This document shows positions 42,455 through 50,674 of a stretch of 64,000 nucleotides of DNA, in pieces. Under the pieces are notes generated by a model, which ran no database searches, was not told where the DNA came from, and saw nothing but the letters and a program-made list of their open reading frames with translations. The stretch is from Caulobacter zeae. GTDB lineage: Bacteria > Pseudomonadota > Alphaproteobacteria > Caulobacterales > Caulobacteraceae. The stretch spans positions 1 to 64,000 of the forward strand of contig NZ_PJRS01000039.1 of NCBI RefSeq assembly GCF_002858925.1, read 5' to 3'. Both the position numbers and the translations under genes were made by a program. Every line of letters starts with the position of its first letter. Position 1 is the stretch's first letter.

Positions 42455-43357
42455 ATGAAGTCGCGCGACATCGCACCGGCCAGGGTGACCGCCGGGGAAA
42501 TCAGCAGGAATTTCGGTCAATGGCAGGACGTAGCCCTGTCTGGACCGGTGATCGTGACTCACCACGGCCGACCACGGGTGGTGATGATCTCGGCCGAGCA
42601 CTACGCGGCCGCGGGCCTCGCCGAAGGACCGGCCGGCTTCGACAACGATTCCGCCTTGCAGACCGCCGAGACGGCCCGCTCGGCTGTATTGGGGCATCTC
42701 AACGAGGCCTTCGTGGCGCTCGACCCCGATCTCAGGATCACCGCCGTCAACGCCGTCTTCGAGGACCTCAAGGGGGCCAGCGCGGCGCAACTGGTCGGCC
42801 TGGCCTGGACCGAGGTGTTCAGCGCCCCGGTGCAGGCCCTGATCGGCGAGCAGTTCCGCCGCGTGCTGCGCACCGGCGAGACGCTGGAGTTCGAATCGGA
42901 ATCGACGGTGCAGTCGGGCCGCTGCTTCGGCGTGCGCGTCTTCCCCTACCCTGGCGGCGTAGCGGCCTTGTTCGTCAACCGCACCGAGGAGCGCGACCTG
43001 CGCGCCCGCCTCGACCGCGCCGCCGCGCTGGAGACCGCCCTGTCTGTGCTGCCGGACGTGGCCACCGCCCGCCTCAACATTCGCGGCGTGCTGGCCTCGA
43101 TGGACGCCGACTTCCTGCGGCTGACCGGCTTTTCCGAAGCCGAACTGCGCGACTGCCGGCTCAGCGACATCGTCCGCCCGGCCGAGCGCCGCGCCCTGAC
43201 CCAGGCCGTCGAGCACGCGCTGCAGGGCGACGCCCCCACCCGCCTGCCGGTGACCCTGCTGGTCAAGGACGGGGCCGAGCGCACGGTCGAACTGGCGCTG
43301 GCCACGGTGCGCCGCGACGGCGTTCCGGAGGGCGTGCTGGCGGTGCTGTCGGCCTGA
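42455..43357 (+). CDS. Phd/YefM-like antitoxin domain fused to two PAS domains
   Basis: A 300-residue protein. Residues about 8-50 (VTAGEISRNFGQWQDVALSG, PVIVTHHGRPRVVMISAEHY) match the DNA-binding fold of Phd/YefM antitoxins. A PAS domain follows at about 72-165 (LNEAFVALDPDLRITAVNAV) and a second at about 190-300 (ADFLRLTGFSEAELRDCRLS). No kinase, cyclase or toxin domain is present and no toxin gene adjoins. It could be a DNA-binding regulator whose dimer state is controlled by PAS ligands. GGAGAGGG precedes the ATG; the frame upstream is open but lacks homology. Confidence 0.75.
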   Translation: MKSRDIAPARVTAGEISRNFGQWQDVALSGPVIVTHHGRPRVVMISAEHYAAAGLAEGPAGFDNDSALQTAETARSAVLGHLNEAFVALDPDLRITAVNAVFEDLKGASAAQLVGLAWTEVFSAPVQALIGEQFRRVLRTGETLEFESESTVQSGRCFGVRVFPYPGGVAALFVNRTEERDLRARLDRAAALETALSVLPDVATARLNIRGVLASMDADFLRLTGFSEAELRDCRLSDIVRPAERRALTQAVEHALQGDAPTRLPVTLLVKDGAERTVELALATVRRDGVPEGVLAVLSA

Positions 43358-43468
43358 TCCCGTCGCGCCGTCGCGGATCGAACTTGACCGAACGGAACAT
43401 TCGCGCGTGCGCGCGCCTGGACGCTTGTGTTTTCAACGCCCGCGAGGCAAAGCCAAAACGTTGATTTT

Positions 43469-43476
43469 CGTATACG
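43469..43476. promoter_or_regulatory. CGTATACG palindrome before the second XRE gene
   Basis: CGTATACG lies 12 bases before the XRE start, in TTTCGTATACGGAAA, and recurs inside the same gene at about 43844. A perfect 8-base palindrome at the translation start of an XRE gene suggests autoregulation, but 8 bases can arise by chance. Confidence 0.3.
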
Positions 43477-43487
43477 GAAATAACGTC

Positions 43488-43877
43488 ATGGCGACCCCGC
43501 CCCCCACGCACCCGATCGACCGGCACGTCGGCGCGATGATCCGCGCCCATCGCCGCGCGGCCGGCGTCTCGCAGGAGGAGTTGGGCACGGCGTTGGGCCT
43601 GACCTTCCAGCAGATCCAGAAGTACGAGACCGGCGAGAACCGCATCAGCGCGTCCAAGCTGGTCGAGGTGGCCCGCGCCCTGTCGCTGCCTGTCGGGGCG
43701 CTGTTCGAGGGCGTCGACGTCGTCGCCAGCGGCGGCGAAAGCCTGATCGCCCGTTTCGTGAGCCTGCGCGAGGCGGGCCCGTTCATGGAAGCCGCCGTCG
43801 CCCTGCCCGAGCCCGTGCGCAACGAACTCTTCCGCCTTGCGACCGTATACGTCGCCGAGGAACAGGCGGCGGGCTGA
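43488..43877 (+). CDS. Second PraR-like XRE regulator
   Basis: A 129-residue paralogue of the regulator at 38736. IRAHRRAAGVSQEELGTALG and LTFQQIQKYETGENRISASK are the Cro/CI helix-turn-helix; LPVGALFEGVDVVASGGESL and a helical C-terminus follow. The two proteins share the LTFQQ-QKYE-G-NR-SASKL core, so they could bind related sites or form mixed dimers. It follows the Phd-PAS gene by 130 bases. The ATG at 43488 is preferred; GGAAA is the only ribosome-like site. Confidence 0.82.
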   Translation: MATPPPTHPIDRHVGAMIRAHRRAAGVSQEELGTALGLTFQQIQKYETGENRISASKLVEVARALSLPVGALFEGVDVVASGGESLIARFVSLREAGPFMEAAVALPEPVRNELFRLATVYVAEEQAAG

Positions 43878-43886
43878 CGCCCCCGC

Positions 43887-44369
43887 CTACATGATGGTCA
43901 CCGAATGCGAGGCGGTCAGCGTGCCGCTCACGCTGCACCCTGGCGATCCGGGAACCGTCGCGCTCGAGAAGGTGACCGTGCTGGGCGCCCCGTTCGTCCA
44001 GCTGGCCGTCGTCGCGCCGCCGCAGGTCCAGGGCGAGTTGAAGCCCATCCAGATCATGACCGAAGACGTGCTCGTGGGCAGAACGATCCAGGGCATGCCG
44101 TTGGCCGTCAGCAGATAGCCGCAGACCCAGTCGCCAGGGCTGATCGCCACACTGGAGATCACCGCCGTTGCGCCGCTGCTGTCGATGTTGCCCGTCATCT
44201 CGACCGAGCAATTGACGCTCGAAGCCTGCGGGTGCCCAACCGTCAAGTTTCCGCTCAGGGTGAAGTTCGAGACGGGACTTGGCGTGAACGTCGCGGCCGA
44301 GGCAGAACTGGCGGCGCCCGCGGTCGCCAGGGCAATGGCGGCGGACAGGACGGCTGCGTACTTGATCAC
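43887..44369 (-). CDS. Secreted PraB-like protein of unknown function
   Basis: A 160-residue exported protein. The signal peptide is VIKYAAVLSAAIALATAGAA ending ASA-A. The mature part is rich in Ser, Thr and Gly with four cysteines (VNCSVEM, WVCGYLL, WTCGGAT, PGCSVSG) that can form two disulfides, and a final beta pattern. The look is that of PraB-type alkane-oxidation activator proteins and other small surface proteins; identity is uncertain. The GTG at 44369 has GGGAG six bases ahead. Confidence 0.55.
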   Translation of the reverse strand: MIKYAAVLSAAIALATAGAASSASAATFTPSPVSNFTLSGNLTVGHPQASSVNCSVEMTGNIDSSGATAVISSVAISPGDWVCGYLLTANGMPWIVLPTSTSSVMIWMGFNSPWTCGGATTASWTNGAPSTVTFSSATVPGSPGCSVSGTLTASHSVTIM

Positions 44370-44629
44370 GCTCAACTCCCCACGCTTTGTTGTTATTTGC
44401 CGCCAATACTTACATTGATATAAATTACCTGACAACCAGCCATTTCAACCCTGGGCGGCGCATCGCGATAGGCGACCGGCCAGGGCGACGAGCCGCTCGC
44501 TACCGGCGTATCGGAATTGGCCGGAACATATTGAATGGAGGGATCGCCCATCGCCTCAAAAGCCTAGGCGAGCTCGCCGCAGCCAGTGCGGAAGCGAAAG
44601 GAATACAACGGATTGTCGGGAGAAACCGT

Positions 44630-44706
44630 TGGTGGCTGGGGGCGGGATCGAACCGCCGACCTGTGGGTTATGAATCCACCGCTCTAACCATCTGAGCTAC
44701 CCAGCC
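44630..44706 (-). tRNA. tRNA-Met (CAU anticodon)
   Basis: On the minus strand a 77-base cloverleaf including CCA: acceptor GGCTGGG pairs with CCCAGCC, D-loop AGCTCAGATGGTTAGAGC, anticodon loop TTCATAA giving CAU, and T arm GGCGGTTCGATCCCGCC. The T54-A58 features and T loop look normal and the CCA is encoded. The CAU anticodon could also be a tRNA-Ile2 modified by lysidine, but the stems resemble elongator tRNA-Met. The initiator is excluded because the acceptor end is paired. Confidence 0.9.
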
Positions 44707-44748
44707 GCCGAAGCGGAGCGGGCTTATAAGCGCAAACCGGGGCGGGCT

Positions 44749-45798
44749 TCAAGCCCGGTTTGCGATCTCATCCACAACTGCGCTCAAACGCTTGGCCAGG
44801 CTGTCGGGACCGTAGTCTGCCAGCACGGCTTCCCGCGCCTTTCGGCCGAAAGCGACCGACAAGGCCGGATCGGCGATCAGGCCCGCGAGGGCGTCGGCCA
44901 GGGCCGCGGCGTCGCCGGGCGGCAGCAGGCGGCCGCTGGCGCCCTCGACGATCATCTCGTCGGGCCCGGGAATGGCGCTGGCGGCGACCGGCAAGCCGAC
45001 GGCCATGGCCTCCAGCAACACCAGCGGAAATCCCTCCTGATAGGAGGGGAAGGCGAAGACGTCGCCCGTGGCCAGGAAGGCCGACGCGTCTCGCCAGCCG
45101 ACCAGCCGTACGCGATCAACCAGGCCATGCTCGGCGATCAGGCCTTCGAGCTTGCCGCGCTCGTCGCCCTCGCCGGCGATCTCGACCTCGAAGGCAAGCC
45201 CTCGGTCGCGCAGCAGCGCGGCGGCGGCGACCAGCACGTCGAAGCCCTTCTTGGGATGCAGGCGGCCGGCGGCGACGATGCGCGGCGGGCGGGCGGCCTG
45301 CGCGAACGGCTGGGCCAGCATGCTCGGGATCTTCACGGCGTTGGGCACGAAGTGCACGCGCTGCGCCGGGATCCCACGCTTGACCGCCAGCTCGGCCAGG
45401 TGGCGACCAACGCAGACATAGTCTGTGCGGGTGGTCTCGATGTCGAACACCGGCTTGTGGACGCAGATGGCCAGGCGCGTCGTCTTCGGCGCGGCCTTCT
45501 CGAACAGGCGGGCCGGACGCTGGCCGTGGCTGAGAATGATCGCCGGCTTGACCGCCCGCACGATCCGCCCGGCCGCGCCCAGGGTCAGCGGGTCCCAGTC
45601 GGTGTGGGCGGGCATCGACAGCAGCGGCGGCGTCCGCCCCGCCTGCGCCTTGGCCACCGCCCCCCCGGCCCGAACCACGCCCGCGCAGATCCCGCCCCGG
45701 CGCGCCGCCCAGCCTTCCAGGATCGGCTGGTAGTCGAGGAACACCTGCTCCAGGCCGCCCAGACCCTTGCCCAGCATGGCGTGCAGGATGGCGGTCAA
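44749..45798 (-). CDS. Glycosyltransferase family 4 protein
   Basis: A 349-residue GT-B enzyme. The C-terminal nucleotide-sugar site is well marked: IVAAGRLHPKKGFDVLVAAA, VEIAGEGDERGKLEGLI, and FAFPSYQEGFPLVLLEAMAV with the E-x7-E pattern. N-terminal HAMLGKGLGGLEQVFLD is typical of GT4. It adds sugar to lipid or polysaccharide acceptors on the cytoplasmic face. The best start is TTG 45798 with GGAG seven bases away. It is divergent from the sugar dehydrogenase gene. Confidence 0.85.
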   Translation of the reverse strand: MTAILHAMLGKGLGGLEQVFLDYQPILEGWAARRGGICAGVVRAGGAVAKAQAGRTPPLLSMPAHTDWDPLTLGAAGRIVRAVKPAIILSHGQRPARLFEKAAPKTTRLAICVHKPVFDIETTRTDYVCVGRHLAELAVKRGIPAQRVHFVPNAVKIPSMLAQPFAQAARPPRIVAAGRLHPKKGFDVLVAAAALLRDRGLAFEVEIAGEGDERGKLEGLIAEHGLVDRVRLVGWRDASAFLATGDVFAFPSYQEGFPLVLLEAMAVGLPVAASAIPGPDEMIVEGASGRLLPPGDAAALADALAGLIADPALSVAFGRKAREAVLADYGPDSLAKRLSAVVDEIANRA

Positions 45799-45956
45799 GG
45801 GCGGGCTCCGGAAACGAGTGGGAAGAGCGAATGGGGGAAAGGCCGGAAACTTCCCCGCGCCACGGTCGGTGTCAATGAGCCGCGGAAAATGGGATCGGCT
45901 GAAAATGGGCCGCCTCCCCCTCGCCCGCCGGACGAAAAGGCGGTTATGGTCGCCGC

Positions 45957-47204
45957 ATGCGTTCTTCCCTGCTCTTCGCCGCCTCCGCCCTGCTCGCCAT
46001 CGCCGCCTGCGGCCCCGGCGAGGCCCAAGACAGCAGCGCTCCGGCGGTCACCGCCGACGGCGGCCCGGTCGAGACCCGCGTCGCCAACGCGCCCGACCAG
46101 AAACCCGCCTTCGCCGGCCAGACCCGCGCGCCGCTGAAGGCCGCCGGCGTCGAGTACCAGGTGCAGGTCGTGGCCAAGGGGCTGGACCATCCGTGGGCCA
46201 TCGCCTTCCTGCCCGACGGCTCGGCCCTGGTGACCGAGAAAGGCGCCGGTCGCCTGCGGATCCTGGCCAAGGACGGTAAACTGTCGCCCGCCGTGGCCGG
46301 CCTGCCAGCGGTGGACGTCAACGGCCAGGGCGGCCTGCTGGGCCTGGCGATCGACCCGCACTACGCCGAGAACGGCCTCGTCTACTGGAGCTACGCCGAG
46401 CCGCGCGACGGCGGCAACGGCACGGCCGTGGCGCGCGGCAAGCTGCTTCCCGGCCCCGCGCCCAAGCTTGAGAACGTCCAGGTCATCTGGCGCCAGACCC
46501 CGACCCTGGCCTCGGCCTTGCATTTCGGCGGCCGGCTGGTCTTCGCCCGCGACGGCGACCTGTTCGTCACCACCGGCGAACGCTCGATCCTCGAAGGCCG
46601 TCGCCAGGCCCAGAACCTCGACGGCACGCTGGGCAAGGTGGTGCGGATCAAGCCCGACGGCTCGATCCCCGCCGACAATCCCTTCGTCGGCCAGGCCGGC
46701 GCCAAGCCCGAGATCTGGTCGATCGGCCACCGCAACCTGCAGGCCGCCGCCATCAACCCCAAGACCGGCGAGCTGTGGACCGTCGAGCACGGCGCCAAGG
46801 GCGGCGACGAGCTGAACATCCCGCGCGCCGGCAAGAACTACGGCTGGCCGTCGATCACCTATGGCGAGGAATACTCCGGAAAGCCGATCGGCGACGGGAT
46901 CACGGCCAAGGAAGGCCTGGAACAGCCGATCTATTACTGGGATCCGGTGATCGCGCCCTCGGGCATGGCCTTCTATGAAGGCGCCCTGTTCCCCGCCTGG
47001 AAGGGCAGCCTGCTGGTCGGTTCGCTCAAGGAGCACCACATCGCCCGCCTGACGCTGGACGGCGACAAGGTGGTCGGCGAGGAGCGCATCGCCGTCGAAT
47101 TCGGCGAACGCATCCGCGATGTCGTCGTCGGCCCCGACGGCGCCGTCTGGGCGGTGACCGACGAGGACGACGGCAAGGTCATCCGGATCGTCCCCAAAGG
47201 CTGA
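45957..47204 (+). CDS. PQQ-type soluble aldose (glucose/sorbosone) dehydrogenase lipoprotein
   Basis: A 415-residue lipoprotein. The signal peptide ends in LAIAAC; the mature protein is a six-blade propeller of the GSDH/YliI family. [40 protein letters not shown], and the active-site region [20 protein letters not shown] are signatures; [12 protein letters not shown] follows. Members oxidise aldose sugars with PQQ in the periplasm. No PQQ synthesis gene is in the window, so the cofactor would come from elsewhere or from the medium. Confidence 0.88.
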   Translation: MRSSLLFAASALLAIAACGPGEAQDSSAPAVTADGGPVETRVANAPDQKPAFAGQTRAPLKAAGVEYQVQVVAKGLDHPWAIAFLPDGSALVTEKGAGRLRILAKDGKLSPAVAGLPAVDVNGQGGLLGLAIDPHYAENGLVYWSYAEPRDGGNGTAVARGKLLPGPAPKLENVQVIWRQTPTLASALHFGGRLVFARDGDLFVTTGERSILEGRRQAQNLDGTLGKVVRIKPDGSIPADNPFVGQAGAKPEIWSIGHRNLQAAAINPKTGELWTVEHGAKGGDELNIPRAGKNYGWPSITYGEEYSGKPIGDGITAKEGLEQPIYYWDPVIAPSGMAFYEGALFPAWKGSLLVGSLKEHHIARLTLDGDKVVGEERIAVEFGERIRDVVVGPDGAVWAVTDEDDGKVIRIVPKG

Positions 47205-47275
47205 ACCATCGCTGGCGAGCGATTGACGAATCTACCGAAGGCTGCACGGCTGAGCGTGCAACCTTAGAGGTCGAG

Positions 47276-48406
47276 ATGATCAGTCGCCGCCACGCCCTTT
47301 CCCTGCTCTCGTCGCCGCTGCTGGCGGGCCTCGCCGCCCCCGCCCTGGCCGCGGGCAGGGTGATCGCCGCGCCGATCACGCTCAACGACAAGCGGATTCT
47401 CCTCGACGTCGCGATCGGCGGCCAGGGCCCCTATCCCTTTGTGATCGACTCCGGCGGCGCGCTGAGCCTGATCCGCGAAAGCCTCGCGCAGGAGCTCAAG
47501 CTCAAACGCGTGAGAACGATCCAGCTGAACGGAAAGAGCTCGCCCATCTACGCCGCCAAGGACGTCGTGCTGGGCGGCGCCCTGCGACAGCCCGACGTGA
47601 TGTTCGGCGGCGTCGACGGCGCCCGCCTCGGCGGACAGGGCTCGCTGGCGTCCGGCCTGCTTACCGCCGGCGACTGCGAGCTCGATCTCGACGCGGCACA
47701 ATGGCGACTGTTTCCCGACGCGCCGCCGGACCGCACGGGCTACACCCGATTGAAGGCCGAGCTGCGGCAGGAAAGCCAGGGCGCGACCAAGCGCATCTTC
47801 GCCGACGTCATACTCGACGGCGAGCCGATCGAGGCCCTGCTGGACACCGGCTGGCCGCATGCCCTGTGCATTTCCCACGAGCAGGGCGTCGCGCGCGGAC
47901 TGTGGAACGACACGACGCCCTTCGCCCCGATCCAGCTCTCGAACGGCGTGACGGGGACCGCGCCGAACCCCGGACGGCTGGTGCGCGTCAAGCGCCTGGA
48001 ACTGGGCCCGATCGTGCTGGAACAGGCGCTCGTCGCCATCCGTCCCGAGGGCAAGCGCGGCGGCGGGGCGATTGCCGGCCTGCCCTTCCTGCGGATGATG
48101 AACTGGTCGCTGTCCACCGAGGCCCTGTGGGTCCGGCGCAACGCCCAGGCGGCCACCTCCAACAGCTATGGCCGCTCGGGCCTCTGGGTCGCCGAGCAGC
48201 GCGGCGCCGTGCGGGTGGAGGTCGTCGGCGCCGGCGGTCCGGCGGCCAAGGCCGGCGTGCTCCCGGGCGACGTCATCGAAGGCGGACGCGACCTGCAGGC
48301 GACCATCGCCCTGCTGGACGGGCCGGTCGGCCAGCCGATCGCCCTGATGCTCAAGCGCGGCGGCGAGACGGTGCGGGCCGAGTTCGCCCCGGCCGACTAC
48401 CTCTAG
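47276..48406 (+). CDS. Two-domain retropepsin-like aspartyl protease with PDZ end
   Basis: A 376-residue exported protein. ISRRHALSLL suggests a Tat-type signal. Two retropepsin-like half-domains follow: the first with VIDSGGALSL (Asp58), the second with LLDTGWPHAL (Asp190). DTG/DSG pairs are expected for an active dimer within one chain; the second S/T-G motif is altered by WP. About residue 305 on looks PDZ-like (VRVEVVGAGGPAAKAGVLPG, DVIEGG). It may be a periplasmic protease that reads peptide ends. Neighbours give no clue. Confidence 0.7.
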   Translation: MISRRHALSLLSSPLLAGLAAPALAAGRVIAAPITLNDKRILLDVAIGGQGPYPFVIDSGGALSLIRESLAQELKLKRVRTIQLNGKSSPIYAAKDVVLGGALRQPDVMFGGVDGARLGGQGSLASGLLTAGDCELDLDAAQWRLFPDAPPDRTGYTRLKAELRQESQGATKRIFADVILDGEPIEALLDTGWPHALCISHEQGVARGLWNDTTPFAPIQLSNGVTGTAPNPGRLVRVKRLELGPIVLEQALVAIRPEGKRGGGAIAGLPFLRMMNWSLSTEALWVRRNAQAATSNSYGRSGLWVAEQRGAVRVEVVGAGGPAAKAGVLPGDVIEGGRDLQATIALLDGPVGQPIALMLKRGGETVRAEFAPADYL

Positions 48407-48413
48407 CAGACGA

Positions 48414-48782
48414 TCAATCGACCTCGCGGCGGGCGCGCCAGGCCTTGCGGGCCTCCGAGGGCTTGCCCTTGACCAGGGCTCCGGCCGCGAGGCCCGCCAG
48501 GAACGAGGCGGTGGGGTGAGCCAGGATGATGTCGGCCACCCGCTCTTCGATCGGGGCTTTGCGCTCCTTGGCCTGCTGGTTGGACTGGGCCAGCGCCCAG
48601 ATCGCCACCACCGCCGCCGCGATCGCCGCGACGATGGCGTGGGCCCAGGCCGCGCCGACCAATGAGGCCAGGAAGGCGAACACCGCCATCGCGCCCGAAA
48701 TCGCGGCGATCGCCGCCGCCATGACCAGGCCCGCGCCGCGCACCAGGCGCGAAGTCAGCCTGTCGATGAAATCGTCCACCAT
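48414..48782 (-). CDS. Holin-like small membrane protein
   Basis: A 122-residue protein with two hydrophobic segments (LVMAAAIAAISGAMAVFAFL, AHAIVAAIAAAVVAIWALAQ) and a positively charged end. An amphipathic N-terminus DDFIDRLTSRLVRG precedes them. It resembles the phage-holin-superfamily III-like proteins common in bacterial chromosomes, but there is no lysis gene near, so holin activity is not claimed. It converges on the retropepsin gene. Confidence 0.55.
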   Translation of the reverse strand: MVDDFIDRLTSRLVRGAGLVMAAAIAAISGAMAVFAFLASLVGAAWAHAIVAAIAAAVVAIWALAQSNQQAKERKAPIEERVADIILAHPTASFLAGLAAGALVKGKPSEARKAWRARREVD

Positions 48783-48848
48783 CGCCCTCTCCGTCGAACA
48801 GCCTCTTCGGCTAACGCACGAGGCGGAGTTTGGTGTCAGCCAGCCGAC

Positions 48849-49967
48849 TTAAGGCGCGTCGACCAGCAGGTCGGCGACCGCCTCGCCGATCGCCAGGCTG
48901 CTGGTCAGGCCTGGGCTCTCGATGCCGAACAGGGCCACGAGGCCCGCCAGGCCGTGGGTGTCGGCGCCTCGCAGCTGGAAATCGGGCTGGGGCTCGTCGG
49001 GGCCGTGGATCTTGGGCCGCACGCCGGCGTAGTCGGGCGTCAGCACGCCATCAGGCAGAGCGGGCCAGAACTTGCGGATATAGGCGGCGAAGGCCTCGGC
49101 CCGGTTCGGATCGATCGAATAGTCCGGCGCCGGCACGTACTCCAGGTCCGGCCCGAACACCGCCTGGCCGCCCATGTCGTTGCGATAGTGGGTGCCCAGC
49201 GCCCCATGGATCGGCGGCGGATATACGAGGCGCTGGAACGGCGCCTTTCCCGTCAGGCGGAAATAGACCCCCTTGCCGTAGTGGGCCTTCGGGATCTGGT
49301 CCTTCGGAAAGCCCTCGATGCTGGCCGCCACATCCTGGGCCGAAAGGCCCGGCGCGGTGACCAGCAGGCGACAGGTCAGGCTGGTCGGCTCGACGCCGCC
49401 GGCCCGCACGGAAAAGCCGCCGCCCTCCAGCGGGGTCGCGCCCTCGAAGGGCGTCGACAAAACCACCGCCCCGCCGGCGGCTTCGATCTCGCCATGCAGG
49501 GCCAGCATGTAGTCGTGGCTGGCGAAGACCCCGCTTTCCGGCGACAGCAGGGCCGCGTGGGCGTTGAGGCCGGGCTCCAGCGCCTGGGCCTGCGCGCCGG
49601 ACAACCGCTCCATGCCCTCGACGTCGTTGGCCAGGGCCTGGTCCCAGATGGCGTCGAGCCGGGCGATCTCGTCGTCGCTGGTGGCCACCACCAGCTTGCC
49701 GCACTTCTTGTAGGCGACCTTGTGGGCGTCGAGAAACGCATAGAGCCGCCGCCGCCCCTGCACGCACAGGCGGGCCTTCAGCGAGCCGGTCGGGTAATAG
49801 AGCCCGCCGTGGATCACCTCGGAATTGCGCGACGACACGCCCTGGCCGATGTGGCCCTCTGCCTCGAGCACGGCCACGACCAGCCCCCGCTGCGCCAGGG
49901 CGTAACCGCAGGCCAGCCCCACGGCGCCGGCGCCCACCACCACGGCGTCGAAATCGAAGTCAGTCAT
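48849..49967 (-). CDS. FAD-dependent oxidoreductase, L-2-hydroxyglutarate oxidase-like
   Basis: A 372-residue flavoprotein. AVVVGAGAVGLACGYALAQR is the FAD Rossmann motif, and SSRNSEVIHGGLYYPTGSLK is typical of the L-2-hydroxyglutarate oxidase/dehydrogenase (LhgO/L2HGDH) branch. GVRPKIHGPDEPQPDFQL and LFGIESPGLTSSLAIGEAVA close the fold. The probable reaction is oxidation of L-2-hydroxyglutarate to 2-oxoglutarate. Its ATG overlaps the parE toxin stop by four bases, so it is read in the parDE transcript. Confidence 0.82.
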   Translation of the reverse strand: MTDFDFDAVVVGAGAVGLACGYALAQRGLVVAVLEAEGHIGQGVSSRNSEVIHGGLYYPTGSLKARLCVQGRRRLYAFLDAHKVAYKKCGKLVVATSDDEIARLDAIWDQALANDVEGMERLSGAQAQALEPGLNAHAALLSPESGVFASHDYMLALHGEIEAAGGAVVLSTPFEGATPLEGGGFSVRAGGVEPTSLTCRLLVTAPGLSAQDVAASIEGFPKDQIPKAHYGKGVYFRLTGKAPFQRLVYPPPIHGALGTHYRNDMGGQAVFGPDLEYVPAPDYSIDPNRAEAFAAYIRKFWPALPDGVLTPDYAGVRPKIHGPDEPQPDFQLRGADTHGLAGLVALFGIESPGLTSSLAIGEAVADLLVDAP

Positions 49968-50251
49968 TTGAACGCCACCGGCTTACGCGCCCCGTGCCGG
50001 ACGCCAAGTGTGAGAATGCCCCGCTCGCGGATGCGGTAGAGGACGATGCAGGGTGGAACAGTCACGCCCCGGACACCGGGTCCGTAGGACGGCTTCAGGC
50101 CGTATTCCTCAGGCGCGTTCGCCAGGCTGTGGCAGCGTTGGATGAGGTGATCGACAAAGCCGGCCGCCGCCTTCGGCTTGTCAGCCGCGATATCGTTACC
50201 GATCGCGCTGATGTCCTTCACGGCCGACGCGCTCAGGCGAACCGGCTTCAA
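49964..50251 (-). CDS. parE: ParE-type toxin
   Basis: A 95-residue RelE/ParE-fold protein: VRLSASAVKDISAIGNDIAA, then FVDHLIQRCHSLANAPEEYG, ending in IVLYRIRERGILTLGVRHGA. The last beta strands with the GV-RHG pattern are typical of ParE toxins, which poison gyrase. It follows the antitoxin gene with a four-base overlap and itself overlaps the oxidoreductase gene by four bases. Length is normal. Confidence 0.82.
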   Translation of the reverse strand: MKPVRLSASAVKDISAIGNDIAADKPKAAAGFVDHLIQRCHSLANAPEEYGLKPSYGPGVRGVTVPPCIVLYRIRERGILTLGVRHGARKPVAFK

Positions 50252-50559
50252 GCCTGATCGTCCTGGGCGTCCGCCATATCCTCGTATCTGGTCTTCAGGG
50301 CGTGCAGAAACTCGAAGGCGTCCACCTCACCGGCGCCCGTGGCCGGATCGGCCTCGATCCCTTCGGCAAGAGCCTGAAAGGCCGCCTCGCCGCCGAGCAG
50401 CTCGACGGCGCGGAAATGTTCGAGTTCGAGCAGCGCGGCCACGACGGCTTCATCGAGCGAGGCGAACTCCCCGCTCTCGACCCGCGCGTTCAGATCCTCG
50501 ACGGCGCTGGCCGGAAGATTGACCGAAACCATCGAAGCGCTGCGAACCGGCTTGTTCAT
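50248..50559 (-). CDS. parD: ParD-type antitoxin
   Basis: A 103-residue protein with a ribbon-helix-helix N-terminus (MVSVNLPASAVEDLNARVES, GEFASLDEAVVAALLELEHF), the CopG/ParD fold that binds DNA and represses the operon, and an acidic C-terminal tail (GEVDAFEFLHALKTRYEDMA) to wrap the toxin. The ATG at 50559 gives the usual size. It is the first gene of the parD-parE-oxidoreductase transcript. Confidence 0.82.
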   Translation of the reverse strand: MNKPVRSASMVSVNLPASAVEDLNARVESGEFASLDEAVVAALLELEHFRAVELLGGEAAFQALAEGIEADPATGAGEVDAFEFLHALKTRYEDMADAQDDQA

Positions 50560-50674
50560 GGCTGGAAGCCTAGCACGAACCTCCTTGTCCGCCATGGCTC
50601 ATGGCGCGCCCGACGCTCGCGCCTACATTGCGAGCTCCACCAAACTTGACCATAAGCGGAGAAGGAGATTTTCC

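Noticed and set aside
42455..42610. A classic Phd toxin-antitoxin system
   Set aside because: The antitoxin-like domain is fused to PAS domains and no toxin gene lies beside it, so calling it a TA pair is not supported.
48414..48782. A prophage lysis gene (holin)
   Set aside because: No endolysin, structural or integrase genes are near; many chromosomal proteins share this small two-span design.
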